Below are positions 54,345-63,810 of a DNA stretch of 64,000 nucleotides, piece after piece. Positions within the stretch are counted from its first letter, which is position 1. The number at the start of each line of letters is the position of its first letter. This DNA is from Ignavibacteriales bacterium (GTDB taxonomy: Bacteria; Bacteroidota; Ignavibacteria; UBA10030): positions 62,001-126,000 of the forward strand of contig JAPLFQ010000012.1 of assembly GCA_026390595.1 (NCBI GenBank), in the 5' to 3' direction. The position numbers and the translations under genes were made by a program. A model generated the notes under the pieces. That model was not told the origin of the DNA. It made no database searches and saw only the letters and a program-made list of their open reading frames with translations.

Positions 54345-55418
54345 ATGAAACCCCTTCGCATATCCTCACGCAAGCAAGAACATGTAGAGCTGACAATCGG
54401 TCGGGACGTCTCCTTCCAGACGAAGACGCCCGGCTTCGAGCGTTGGGAGTTTCAACACAATGCTCTCCCGGAGCTTGATTTCTCCGAAGTCGATCCGTCA
54501 ACGAAGTTTCTTGGGAAGCCGCTGTCGCTGCCGCTCCTGATCTCCAGCATGACAGGCGGGTACGGGGACGCGACCCGCATCAACCGACAGCTGGCCGAAG
54601 TGTGTGCCGAGAAACAACTTGCGATGGGGGTTGGAAGTCAGCGGCAGGCCATTCACGATACACAATTCCACCGCTCGTTCAGTGTTGTGAGGGAAGTCGC
54701 TCCTGACATCCCGGTTTTTGGCAACATCGGAGGAGCAGAGGTGGCAAAGCTCAAGGACGCATCCGCGGTGCTGCGTCTCGCCGATCTGATCAGAGCGGAC
54801 GCGTTCGCGGTTCACCTGAATCCACTCCAGGAGTTCTTGCAGCCGGAAGGGAATCCAGAATTCCGTGGAGTACTCAAAGGTATTGCGATGCTTGTCCGTG
54901 ATCTTCCGATTCCAGTCATCGTGAAGGAAATCGGGGCTGGTATCTCACTCTCCGTCGCGAAGAGGCTCCTCGATGCCGGTGTCTCAATCATTGATATCGC
55001 CGGAGCCGGTGGGACAAGCTGGGCGGGCGTTGAGATCATCCGCCGCGCGCAAAAGAAGGGGAAGCGATCGAAGACGAGTGGAGAGGGCGGGCCATTGGCT
55101 CGTTCGTTCTGGGATTGGGGAATCCCGACGGTTGATTGTCTTCGCCAGGTTTGCAGTCTGAAGGTTCAGTCGCCATCGCTGACAGTGATTGCGTCAGGAG
55201 GAGTGACAAGCGGCCTCGATATCGCCAAGTCCATTGCGTTTGGCGCGGACCTGGCGGGAGCGGCACGGCTGATGCTCAAGGAACTTGAAACCGGCGGAAC
55301 GAAGGCGCTTCTTGAAAAAATAGCCGGCTGGGAAATGGAACTTAAAGGAGCGATGTTTTTGACAGGATCGCGTTCCATCGCGGATCTCCGGGCGAAACAA
55401 TTGGTGCTCAAGGCATGA
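54345..55418 (+). CDS. fni: Type 2 isopentenyl-diphosphate delta-isomerase
   Basis: FMN- and NAD(P)H-dependent interconversion of IPP and DMAPP. The 357-residue TIM-barrel protein has ISSMTGGYGDATRINRQLA, GVGSQRQA, HLNPLQEFLQPEGNPEFRG, VKEIGAGISLSVAKRL, IDIAGAGGTSWAGVE and IASGGVTSGLDIAKSIAFGA, all diagnostic FMN- and substrate-binding blocks. Stop and the next start overlap in ATGA, so it is coupled to the prenyl synthase that consumes its product. Confidence 0.96.
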   Translation: MKPLRISSRKQEHVELTIGRDVSFQTKTPGFERWEFQHNALPELDFSEVDPSTKFLGKPLSLPLLISSMTGGYGDATRINRQLAEVCAEKQLAMGVGSQRQAIHDTQFHRSFSVVREVAPDIPVFGNIGGAEVAKLKDASAVLRLADLIRADAFAVHLNPLQEFLQPEGNPEFRGVLKGIAMLVRDLPIPVIVKEIGAGISLSVAKRLLDAGVSIIDIAGAGGTSWAGVEIIRRAQKKGKRSKTSGEGGPLARSFWDWGIPTVDCLRQVCSLKVQSPSLTVIASGGVTSGLDIAKSIAFGADLAGAARLMLKELETGGTKALLEKIAGWEMELKGAMFLTGSRSIADLRAKQLVLKA

Positions 55419-56416
55419 ATTCACCGGAAAAGAAATCAACGACGCACGCGCGGCTGTACGATCGATACAAGAAGCTCGTGGAGAAGACGCTGAGCGGCAT
55501 CATCAAAGACCGCCTGCCGCGGTCGATCTATGAGCCTTCGGAATATGTGCTGGAAGCCGGCGGAAAAAGAATCCGCCCCGTGTTGATGCTCCTCTCTTGC
55601 GAAGCAGTCGGCGGCGATCCAAGGAAGGCGCTGCTGGCCGGAGCAGCGATCGAGATCCTTCACAACTTTACGCTTGTCCACGACGACATTATGGATAACG
55701 CCTCGTCGCGGCGCGGACGGAAAACCGTCCATACCAAGTGGGACACAAACGTAGCGATCCTTGTGGGCGATGAACTCCTTGCGCTGGCATATCGTGCGCT
55801 GCTGCAAACGAAGTCGCCCCATATTCAGGAAATCGCGAAAATCTTCACAGAAGGGGTGGTAGAGGTGTGTGAGGGTCAGGCGTACGACAAGGAATTTGAG
55901 AGGCGACAGAGTGTTACCGTGGACGAGTATCTGTTGATGATCGAAAAGAAGACCGCTAGAATGGTTGCCGTGTCTGCGGAAATCGGAGGCCTTGTCGGAA
56001 ACGGCGCTCGCGCCTCCATCCGGGCTCTCCGGCGCTATGGCGAACATGTCGGACGAGCGTTTCAGATCCAGGACGATCTGCTGGATATCATCGCCGATGA
56101 AAAAGAACTCGGCAAACCCGTCGGCGGCGATCTGATCGAAGGCAAGAAGACGTTCCTTCTCCTGGAGGCTCTCCGTACGGCGCGGGGTCGGGACAAGGAA
56201 CTGCTGAACGATATCGTCAAGAACAAGGGTGGAAAGGCCGACCTCATTCCGGAATACCGCCGCATCTATCACGAATCCGGGGCGATCGCAGTTGCCCGAA
56301 CACGGATCGATCAGGATATCACAAAAGCGAAGCGGGAGCTTCACCGGCTTCCTTCCAGCCGCGCGCGATTGATGCTCGAGTGGTTCGCGGAAATGCTTCT
56401 TAACCGGACATACTGA
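55415..56416 (+). CDS. Polyprenyl diphosphate synthase
   Basis: Builds prenyl chains from IPP and an allylic starter. The 333-residue protein has GGKRIRPVLMLLSCEA (49-64), the first Asp-rich motif DDIMD (90-94) and the second DDLLD (220-224). The residues just before the first Asp motif (NFTLVH) lack the bulky aromatic pair that limits chain length to C15/C20, so a longer octaprenyl/solanesyl-type product is possible, but length cannot be fixed by eye. Translationally coupled to fni. Confidence 0.94.
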   Translation: MNSPEKKSTTHARLYDRYKKLVEKTLSGIIKDRLPRSIYEPSEYVLEAGGKRIRPVLMLLSCEAVGGDPRKALLAGAAIEILHNFTLVHDDIMDNASSRRGRKTVHTKWDTNVAILVGDELLALAYRALLQTKSPHIQEIAKIFTEGVVEVCEGQAYDKEFERRQSVTVDEYLLMIEKKTARMVAVSAEIGGLVGNGARASIRALRRYGEHVGRAFQIQDDLLDIIADEKELGKPVGGDLIEGKKTFLLLEALRTARGRDKELLNDIVKNKGGKADLIPEYRRIYHESGAIAVARTRIDQDITKAKRELHRLPSSRARLMLEWFAEMLLNRTY

Positions 56417-56434
56417 GAAGGGGTTCGGGGAAGC

Positions 56435-56701
56435 ATGGTTCAAGCCGAAGTGACGATCAGGAACAGAGCGGGACTGCACACGCGGCCGGCGGCCACGCTT
56501 GTGAAACTGGCTGCAAAGTACAAGGCCGAATTCTTCATCGAGAAAGATGGGATCGAAATAAACGGAAAGAGCATCATCGGAGTGATGACGCTCGCAGCCG
56601 AACAAGGATCGAAGATGCTTCTTCGGTTTTCGGGAGAGCAGGAAGAAGAAGCGTGCCATGCGCTGGTGGATTTGTTCGAACGCGGCTTTGACGAAAAATA
56701 A
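56435..56701 (+). CDS. ptsH: HPr phosphocarrier protein
   Basis: An 88-residue PTS carrier with His15 in RAGLHTRPA (phosphorylated by enzyme I) and Ser46 in NGKSIIGVM, the site used by HPr kinase. It starts 18 nt after the prenyl synthase and precedes ptsI. No EIIA, EIIB, EIIC or hprK is in the window, so the pair may act mainly in regulation or serve a remote EII. Confidence 0.96.
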   Translation: MVQAEVTIRNRAGLHTRPAATLVKLAAKYKAEFFIEKDGIEINGKSIIGVMTLAAEQGSKMLLRFSGEQEEEACHALVDLFERGFDEK

Positions 56702-56761
56702 CGGGCGTGTCGGGACTTTCGGGTCCTGACAGCGTTGTGATTGCTGAATAATCCGGGTACG

Positions 56762-58522
56762 GTGAAAACAGAAAACCCCCATACTGAAGAGACCGTCTTC
56801 AAAGGTGTCCCCGCCTCGCCGGGGATAGCCATCGGTCCGGTGTTTGTCTATCACAAACACACCCCGGTGATCGAGGAGCGTTCCATTCTGCCTGAAGAGG
56901 TGGAGCGCGAGCTCGCACGCCTGGAACAGGCCGTCGCCCGCTCTCACAAGGAACTGCGGAAGATCCTCGAATTCGCGGAGAAGAAACTGGGTGAAGACAA
57001 AGTCAGAATCTTCGAAGCGCAGCTGATGTTCCTCGAAGATGCCATCCTGTTCGATGCCATCTATGCGCGTATCCGGGGCGAGCTCAAGAACCCCGAATAC
57101 ATTGTTCACAGCGAAATTGAGAAGTATCACAGGATCATGCTCGCCTCCAAGGACGAATACACGCACGAACGTGCGAACGACGTGGAGGACGTCCGCAACA
57201 GGATCCTGCGGAATCTCCAGGAGCAGCGTGTGATATCCCGCTTGGAGGGGTCGTCGGTCATCGTATCACAGAATCTCACGGCTCCCGACACGGTGATCCT
57301 GAGCCGCAACGAAGTTCTCGCGTATGCGACGGATTTCGGGGGAATCACCTCGCACACGGCGCTGTTGTCCCGTGCGTTGAAGATCCCGGCGGTCGTCGGA
57401 CTCAAGACAATTTCGCATCAGGCGCATGACGCCGAGCGAATCGTCCTCGATGGATACAGCGGTGAAGTTGTCCTCAACCCGACGGAAGAGACCATCAAGC
57501 GATTCGAAGCGAAGCGTGAGCGCTATCGCGAATTCGAGGCCCGCCTTGCCGGACTCCGCGATCTGCCGGCCGAAACACTCGATCACCATCGGGTCGAGTT
57601 GTCTGTCAACGTGGAATTCGAACAGGAACTGGAATTCATCAAACTCCAGGGAGCTGACGGCATCGGGCTTTACCGATCCGAGTACTTGATCGTGGGAAAA
57701 GAAGTCTTCCCCACGGAAGAAGAACAGTACAACCAGTACAAGCTTCTTGCGGAAACGATGTATCCGAAGCGGGTCATCATCCGTACGTTCGACATCGGCG
57801 GAGACAAGCTGATGGCCGAGTCGGTGAAGGAGAGTAATCCCTTCCTGGGGTGGCGCGGTATCAGGGTGATGCTCGACAAGCCCGATCTTTTCCTTGAACA
57901 GCTCCGCGCGATACTCCGTGCAAGCACGAGAAAAAACGTCGCCGTGATGTTTCCGATGGTCTCGAACCTTAAGGAGGTCCGGCGCGCCAAAAAGCTTCTC
58001 GATGAAGCAAAGCACCAGCTTCGGAAGGAAGGCATTTCGTACGACTCGCGCATCAAAGTTGGCGTCATGATCGAAGTCCCGTCTGCTGCCGTCATCGCGG
58101 AAGATATCGCGGAAGAAGTGGACTTTCTCTCCATCGGTACGAACGATCTCATCCAGTATCTTCTCGCCGTCGATCGGGGCAACGATGTCGTGTCGGGTCT
58201 CTATCAGGAGTTCAATCCGGCAGTTGTCCGTTTTCTCCGGCGCATCATCGACCGGGGGAAGAAGAAGGGGGTCTGGGTTGGTATGTGCGGGGAAATGGCG
58301 GGTGACCCGCTTGCCACGATTCTGTTGTTGGGCCTCGGGCTGGACGAATTCAGCGTCGTGCCGAACATGCTGCCCGAAATCAAGAAAATTATCCGCTCTG
58401 TAAAATACTCCGATGCCCAAAAAATCGCAAAGCAGGTGCTGATGCTCAAGACCGAGGACGAAATCAAGGATCTTCTGAAATCAATCATGCAGAAGAAACT
58501 CGCCGACATCCCGATCGACTGA
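56762..58522 (+). CDS. ptsI: PTS enzyme I (phosphoenolpyruvate-protein phosphotransferase)
   Basis: Transfers phosphate from PEP to HPr. About 586 residues: N-terminal FKGVPASPGIAIGPVFV, active-site GGITSHTALLSRAL (His near residue 200), linker, then the PEP-binding barrel with DGIGLYRSEYLI, RTFDIGGDKL, GWRGIRVML and late GMCGEMAGDP (Cys). Length is normal. The frame opens directly after TGA 56738-56740 with TTG 56741; GTG 56762 is equally possible and brings the start closer to the family's; neither has a clear ribosome site. Confidence 0.94.
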   Translation: MKTENPHTEETVFKGVPASPGIAIGPVFVYHKHTPVIEERSILPEEVERELARLEQAVARSHKELRKILEFAEKKLGEDKVRIFEAQLMFLEDAILFDAIYARIRGELKNPEYIVHSEIEKYHRIMLASKDEYTHERANDVEDVRNRILRNLQEQRVISRLEGSSVIVSQNLTAPDTVILSRNEVLAYATDFGGITSHTALLSRALKIPAVVGLKTISHQAHDAERIVLDGYSGEVVLNPTEETIKRFEAKRERYREFEARLAGLRDLPAETLDHHRVELSVNVEFEQELEFIKLQGADGIGLYRSEYLIVGKEVFPTEEEQYNQYKLLAETMYPKRVIIRTFDIGGDKLMAESVKESNPFLGWRGIRVMLDKPDLFLEQLRAILRASTRKNVAVMFPMVSNLKEVRRAKKLLDEAKHQLRKEGISYDSRIKVGVMIEVPSAAVIAEDIAEEVDFLSIGTNDLIQYLLAVDRGNDVVSGLYQEFNPAVVRFLRRIIDRGKKKGVWVGMCGEMAGDPLATILLLGLGLDEFSVVPNMLPEIKKIIRSVKYSDAQKIAKQVLMLKTEDEIKDLLKSIMQKKLADIPID

Positions 58523-58564
58523 GATACGTTGTGCACCTGAGTTGTTTCTATCCACCTCCTCGCC

Positions 58565-59635
58565 ATGAGAAAAAAGACTTTGAAACTCACACTCGATGAT
58601 GTCAAGCGGGTTGATCCAACCGCAATGTACAGCTGGATCCGCGATTTTCCTCTTCAGGCCGAAGACGCAGTCCGGATTGCCCAAAAAGCCCGGCTCACGA
58701 TCAGGCCGAAGGGGATCACCTCGATCGTTCTTGCCGGCATGGGGGGCTCCGCCATCGGCGGCGATCTCGTCCGCTCCTACCTTTCGGCGGAACTCAAGAT
58801 CCCCTTTGCGGTGAGTCGTTCCTACACTCTTCCGGCGTATGTCGGCCGGAGCACACTCGTCGTCGTCTCGAGCTATTCAGGCAATACCGAGGAAACGTTG
58901 TCGTGCTACCGCGAGGCGATCCGGCGCAGGGCACATGTGCTGTGCATTACCACCGGCGGTGTGGTGGAGCGTCTCGCCCGCAAATACAAGCACTCCGTCA
59001 TCAAAGTCCCGCCTGGCCTCCAGCCCAGGGCGGCCCTCGGCTATTCCTTTTTCCCCCTTCTTGTCGCACTCGCCGCCATGGGGTTCATCAGATCGCAGCA
59101 ACGCGATATCAAAGAGGCGATCAGCGGTTTGAAATTCCGGTCGCAAATCTATCGGGATCCCGGCAGTTCGGGAAATCTTCCATTGAAGGTGGCGCAACGC
59201 CTGCACGGGAGACTCCCAATTTTCTATTCTGCTTCCGATCATCTTGACGCCGTCAACGTCCGCTGGCGCGGTCAGATCAGTGAAAATGCCAAGCAGCTTG
59301 CGTTCGGCCATGTACTGCCCGAAATGAACCACAATGAAATCGTGGGGTGGAAGGTGGATCGGGCACTGATGAAGAACATGACTGTAGTATTTCTCCGTGA
59401 TCGCGGCACACATCCCCGGGTTCAACTGCGGGAAGAGATTACCAGGAAGATCATCAAAGCGTATGCGTCAGATGTCCTGGTAGTATCGAGTGAAGGCAGG
59501 TCCCTGCTGGCAAGAATCATCTCGCTGGTCTACGTTGGTGATTGGGTGAGCTACTATCTGGCGATACTCAACAAGCAGAATCCCACGCCGGTGACGGTGA
59601 TTGAGTATTTGAAGAACGAGTTGGGAAAAGCGTAG
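58565..59635 (+). CDS. Bifunctional phosphoglucose/phosphomannose isomerase
   Basis: Interconverts glucose-6-, mannose-6- and fructose-6-phosphates. The 356-residue two-SIS-domain protein has GMGGSAIGGDL (58-68), the phosphate-binding SSYSGNTEETL and the late HVLPEMNHNEIVGW (catalytic Glu and His), matching the archaeal/Bacteroidetes PGI/PMI family rather than conventional Pgi. It lies 42 nt after ptsI. Confidence 0.93.
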   Translation: MRKKTLKLTLDDVKRVDPTAMYSWIRDFPLQAEDAVRIAQKARLTIRPKGITSIVLAGMGGSAIGGDLVRSYLSAELKIPFAVSRSYTLPAYVGRSTLVVVSSYSGNTEETLSCYREAIRRRAHVLCITTGGVVERLARKYKHSVIKVPPGLQPRAALGYSFFPLLVALAAMGFIRSQQRDIKEAISGLKFRSQIYRDPGSSGNLPLKVAQRLHGRLPIFYSASDHLDAVNVRWRGQISENAKQLAFGHVLPEMNHNEIVGWKVDRALMKNMTVVFLRDRGTHPRVQLREEITRKIIKAYASDVLVVSSEGRSLLARIISLVYVGDWVSYYLAILNKQNPTPVTVIEYLKNELGKA

Positions 59636-59642
59636 TTGGTGA

Positions 59643-59722
59643 GTGGTTAATTAGTTAATTGGTGATTGAACCTGTTGCCGAGAAGGAATTTCCTACCAAT
59701 TAACCATTCACCAATTAACCAG
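59643..59722. repeat. ggttaatt hairpin word repeat
   Basis: Words gtggttaattagttaattggtgatt and aattaaccattcaccaattaacc form an imperfect hairpin in the gap between PGI/PMI and the Omp85 gene. Confidence 0.6.
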
Positions 59723-59785
59723 GGTGCGAACCGCCACCCCTCCCAACCACGAAACTCAAAGCCCAACTTCAACGTTCCATCTATT

Positions 59786-62599
59786 GTGATATTCAGGCTC
59801 CTCAAATATTCCCTTCTCCTCCTCCTTCTTCTTGTTCAGACGGCCCCGGCCCAGTTCTACTACTTCGGACGCAACAAGGTCCAGTACACGCAGTTCGACT
59901 GGAAGGTGCTGCGCACGGAACACTTCGACATCTACTACTACACCGAGATGAAAGAACTGGCCGAGCGCGGGGCGGCGTTCGCGGAAGAAAGCTACAGGTC
60001 CCACGAACAACGGTTCAATCACAACATCAGTCACCGGATTCCCCTGGTGTTCTACAGCTCTCATCTTCATTTCGAGCAGACGAATATTACCTCGGGATTC
60101 ATTCCGGAAGGTGTCGGCGGGTTCTTTGAATTTGTCAAAGGGCGCGTCGTCATCCCGTATGACGGTTCGATGCATCGGTTCGAACATGTCATCCGCCACG
60201 AGCTGGTGCATGTGTTTATGCACAGCAAGCTTAATCGCGTGCTGCTCGATCACCGGATATCGCAGGATCGGTCGCCCCCGCTCTGGTTCACAGAAGGATT
60301 GGCGGAATTCTGGTCTTCGACGTGGGACGCGCAGGCCGAGATGGTGATGCGCGATGCGGTGCTGAGCAATTACGTCGTCCCTGTCAGCGAAATGGACCGG
60401 ATCTACGGCTCGTTCCTGATGTACAAGGAGGGACAGAGCGCTCTCGAATTTGTCGCCCGGCGCTATGGGCCGGAAAAAATCCTGCTCCTGATGGAGAATT
60501 TCTGGAAAGCGAATTCGTTCACGGAAGTGATGAAGCTGACGATCGGAAGGAACTACAAGGAGTTCGACGAAGAGTGGGTGTATGCCCTCAAGAAACGCTA
60601 CTACCCCGTCCTCGCCGACGATGATCTGCCGAGCGGTGTGACAAAAAGCGTTGTCGAAGTCGGATTCAATTCGAAACCGCTCTTCTTCAACCGGGACGGG
60701 AAGAGGGAACTGTACTTCATCGGGAACCATACTGGATACAGCAGCATCTACCGGGTCGATTTGGACAAGGAAAAACCCGAGCCCGAGATGGTGGTCCAGG
60801 GTGAGAAGACGTCGGAGTTCGAGGCATTCCACCTTCTTCAAAACAAGCTCGATATTACCAGGGATGGCGTGATGGCCTTCGTCACGAAAAGCGGCGAATC
60901 CGACGTGCTTCATTTGTACAATCTGAAGACGGACATGCTGCAGGAGACACTGCGTTTTCGTGATCTCGTCGTCCTCGGTTCGCCTTCGTGGTCTCCCGAC
61001 GGAAAGCGGATTGCGTTCTCCTCGGTCGACAAGGTTGGGAGGAGTGATCTCTACACATTCGAGTTGGCGACCCGTGCGCTGACGCGGCTCACGAACGACA
61101 TATACGAAGACCGGGATCCGGCCTGGTCTCCGGATGGGACAATGATCGTCTTCAGTTCCGACCGCGATGCGCACGGGAAACAGGGATATCTGAACCTTTT
61201 CACCTACAACCTGGCGACAGCGGAGATCGAATACCTCACAATCGGTCAGTCGAATTTTACTTCTCCCGCATGGTCGCCCGATGGAAAGCTGCTGACGTTT
61301 ACGTCTGATATCGACGGCGCCCAGAACGTCTGGGTCATGGAGATGGACCGGCAGAAACTCGCACGGACCATGAAGAAGGTGACGCATTTCTCCACCGCCG
61401 CGTTCGATCCGACCTGGACGGACAAGGACGAAATGGTGTTCGCTGCGTTCGAAGGGTTCAGTTTCCAGATCAAGAAAATGAAGGAAGTCTCGTCGGTCCT
61501 GAGCTCGGCCAAGATCAGCTGGGCCTTCCAGTACGACGTTCCCAAGGACCAATGGGATGCTCCGAGAGTCAAAGCCTCCTCGGTTGTCGGCGACTTTCGG
61601 TATGACGGTGAATACAGGCTCGACCTCGCACAGAGCCAGATATCGACAGATCCCGTCTTCGGAACCACCGGCGGAGCTGTCCTGGCGATGAGCGATGTCC
61701 TCGGCAACGATCAATACTACTTCTTGATCTACAACACGGCGCAGGCCCGCTCGGAATTCCTCTCGAGTTTCAACATTGCGATGTCGCGCATTTCGCTCGG
61801 TAAGAGAACAAACTATGACTATGGAATATTCCACTTCGCGGGCGACCGGTATGATCTGACCGATCCCAATCTCTTCTATTATGAACGCTCCTTCGGTGGC
61901 TACTTTGTCCTCAGCTATCCGCTCTCGCAGTTCCGCAGGATCGAGGCGGGGCTGACGCTCAGCAACTCGGACAAGGACATCTACATCGAAACAGTTCCCC
62001 GTAAGGCAGTACTGGTCTCGAGTTCATTTTCTTTTACGGCGGACAACACACTGTGGGGTCCCACGGGACCGATGGATGGTTCACGCGCCCGGCTGACGCT
62101 GGCCTATACATCTGATATCCGTTACTCAAACGTGAACTACTATACGATTCTTGCAGACTTCAGAAATTACTGGAGACTCTCGACGCGGAGCGCTCTGGCG
62201 TCGCGGGTGAACCTCTGGTACAACGACGGCAAGGAAGCCCGGCGCTTCTTCATGGGAGGCAGCTGGGACCTACGCGGCTGGCCGAGGTGGGAAACCCGGG
62301 GGCAGAAGATCTGGTTCATGAGTCACGAGCTCAGGTTCCCATTTGTTGACCAGCTCGGTGTCCGGTTCCCCTTCGGAGGGATCGCGTTCAATTCGGTCCG
62401 GGGAGCTCTCTACGCTGATTTTGGAGGAGCGTGGGACACGAAGTACATCGAGACCAAGGGCAGCGTGGGCGCCGGCGTCCGCGTCAATATTGGAGGCATA
62501 CTCGTCTTGCGGTATGACATCGGAAAACGCATTGAGAATAACCTCTCTAATTTTCAGGATGGCCTGTTCTATCAATTCTTCTTCGGATGGGATTTTTGA
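59786..62599 (+). CDS. Peptidase-MA-like / PD40 beta-propeller / Omp85-barrel outer-membrane protein
   Basis: A 937-residue outer-membrane protein. Start GTG 59786 puts a signal peptide first (MIFRLLKYSLLLLLLLVQTAPAQ); the frame is open to TTG 59666 but that stretch is repeat-derived. An N-terminal gluzincin-like domain has HELVH (138-142) and WFTEGLAEF (Glu170), a complete zinc-peptidase set. Five TolB-like PD40 blades follow (about 270-560: GSPSWSPDGKRIAFSSVD, DPAWSPDGTMIVFSSDRD, SPAWSPDGKLLTFTSD). The C-terminal part (about 600-937) is an Omp85/BamA-type barrel with GGSWDLRGW and a final Phe. Known in this group as 'Tol-like' proteins; function not established. Confidence 0.88.
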   Translation: MIFRLLKYSLLLLLLLVQTAPAQFYYFGRNKVQYTQFDWKVLRTEHFDIYYYTEMKELAERGAAFAEESYRSHEQRFNHNISHRIPLVFYSSHLHFEQTNITSGFIPEGVGGFFEFVKGRVVIPYDGSMHRFEHVIRHELVHVFMHSKLNRVLLDHRISQDRSPPLWFTEGLAEFWSSTWDAQAEMVMRDAVLSNYVVPVSEMDRIYGSFLMYKEGQSALEFVARRYGPEKILLLMENFWKANSFTEVMKLTIGRNYKEFDEEWVYALKKRYYPVLADDDLPSGVTKSVVEVGFNSKPLFFNRDGKRELYFIGNHTGYSSIYRVDLDKEKPEPEMVVQGEKTSEFEAFHLLQNKLDITRDGVMAFVTKSGESDVLHLYNLKTDMLQETLRFRDLVVLGSPSWSPDGKRIAFSSVDKVGRSDLYTFELATRALTRLTNDIYEDRDPAWSPDGTMIVFSSDRDAHGKQGYLNLFTYNLATAEIEYLTIGQSNFTSPAWSPDGKLLTFTSDIDGAQNVWVMEMDRQKLARTMKKVTHFSTAAFDPTWTDKDEMVFAAFEGFSFQIKKMKEVSSVLSSAKISWAFQYDVPKDQWDAPRVKASSVVGDFRYDGEYRLDLAQSQISTDPVFGTTGGAVLAMSDVLGNDQYYFLIYNTAQARSEFLSSFNIAMSRISLGKRTNYDYGIFHFAGDRYDLTDPNLFYYERSFGGYFVLSYPLSQFRRIEAGLTLSNSDKDIYIETVPRKAVLVSSSFSFTADNTLWGPTGPMDGSRARLTLAYTSDIRYSNVNYYTILADFRNYWRLSTRSALASRVNLWYNDGKEARRFFMGGSWDLRGWPRWETRGQKIWFMSHELRFPFVDQLGVRFPFGGIAFNSVRGALYADFGGAWDTKYIETKGSVGAGVRVNIGGILVLRYDIGKRIENNLSNFQDGLFYQFFFGWDF

Positions 62600-62601
62600 G
62601 G

Positions 62602-63810
62602 ATGAAACGGCACGTCCACATGATGCGAAGGCATTGGCAGAGTCGTCAGATTCTCTTCGGAAGGAAGGGAGTCTGCGTTGCCGCGTGCGTTTCACTTCTG
62701 CTGATTGTCGGCTGCGCGAGTGGAATTCGTCTCCAACGCAATCTCGCTGCACGGCCGTACGATTGGGTCACGTATGGCGGCGCTGCGGGCCGCACAAATC
62801 AGAGTCAGTCTGTCGTGACGCCCCCGCTCAAACCGGTATGGGAATATGACGCTGTCGCCGGAATAGCCGGAACACCCCTTGTCAAAGACAGCGTTGTCAT
62901 CGTCGGAACTATGAAGGGCGAATTGCACGCAATCAGGATGTCGGACGGAGAAAGTTATGGTTTTACCCCCCTCGAATCGGCTGTGATGGGGACGCCGGTT
63001 CTGGATGGCAATTACGTCTACGTGGCGAGCGCCCATGGAAAGGAAACCCTTACGTGTCTTTTCCTCAAGGATGGAAAACGCCAGTGGGGAATGCAGCATG
63101 GTGGCATCGAAACTTCGCCGCTCATGATAGGAGAGTTCCTGTATGTCACGACGCTCGACGGGACCCTGCTGAGCGTGAAGAAAGCGGACGGTGTGGAGTT
63201 CTGGAAGTTCGAGACCGGCGCAAAAGAGCAGCGGAAACCGATTCGGTCCTCCCCGGCGTCGGACGGGGAATTGATCGTGTTCGGGTCGGATGACGGAGCA
63301 ATCTATGCAGTGGAGCGATTGACGGGCCGTCTGCGCTGGAAGTATCAGACCGGCGCCAGCGTTTTTGCGACGCCGATACTTCAGGAAGAAACATGTCTCG
63401 TCGGATCGCTGGACAGTGTTCTGTACGCAATCGATGCGCGGACCGGAACACCGCGCTGGAAGTACCATGCCGGATCCAGATTGTACGCCGCGGCGTCGGC
63501 TTCGCAGAACCTTGTGTTTGTCGGCGGCTCCGACGGTACGATCGCTGCTGTGAGGCTGGACTCCGGCCGGGAAGTCTGGAAGTTCGAAACCAAAAGCATC
63601 GTGAACAGCGCTCCCTTGATCGCCGGAAACATCCTCTATGTCGGGTCTATGGACCGCGTCCTGTATGCCCTGCGCGTTGAGACCGGAGAAAAAGTCTGGG
63701 AGTATGCCGTCGAAGGAAGAATCAAAGTGTCCCCGGTCATCTGGGGAGATATGTTGTTGCTGACGTATGAAGACCGGTATATCACTGCAATGCGGCCCGA
63801 AATCAAATGA
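62602..63810 (+). CDS. BamB-like PQQ-repeat beta-propeller lipoprotein
   Basis: A 402-residue outer-membrane lipoprotein (lipobox LIVGC, Cys38) with a propeller of PQQ-type blades: KPVWEYDAVAGIAGTPLVKDSVVIVG, GVEFWKFETGAKEQRKPIRSSPA, GRLRWKYQTGASVFATPI, GTPRWKYHAGSRLYAAAS, GREVWKFETKSIVNSAPL, GEKVWEYAVEGRIKVSPV. In E. coli BamB assists BamA. It starts 3 nt after the Omp85 gene and overlaps the PEGA gene by 4 bases, so the three form one unit. Confidence 0.9.
   Translation: MKRHVHMMRRHWQSRQILFGRKGVCVAACVSLLLIVGCASGIRLQRNLAARPYDWVTYGGAAGRTNQSQSVVTPPLKPVWEYDAVAGIAGTPLVKDSVVIVGTMKGELHAIRMSDGESYGFTPLESAVMGTPVLDGNYVYVASAHGKETLTCLFLKDGKRQWGMQHGGIETSPLMIGEFLYVTTLDGTLLSVKKADGVEFWKFETGAKEQRKPIRSSPASDGELIVFGSDDGAIYAVERLTGRLRWKYQTGASVFATPILQEETCLVGSLDSVLYAIDARTGTPRWKYHAGSRLYAAASASQNLVFVGGSDGTIAAVRLDSGREVWKFETKSIVNSAPLIAGNILYVGSMDRVLYALRVETGEKVWEYAVEGRIKVSPVIWGDMLLLTYEDRYITAMRPEIK

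Noticed and set aside
56741-56761. TTG 56741 as the ptsI start
   Set aside because: Possible but directly follows a stop codon and lacks a ribosome site; GTG 56762 fits the family slightly better. Not decisive.
55436-57166. 576-codon minus-strand frame across prenyl synthase, HPr and ptsI
   Set aside because: Spans three convincing plus-strand genes and their gaps; shadow frame.
59756-61834. 692-codon open frame on the minus strand opposite the Omp85-type gene
   Set aside because: Mirror frame of a strongly supported gene with intact motifs; no recognisable protein.
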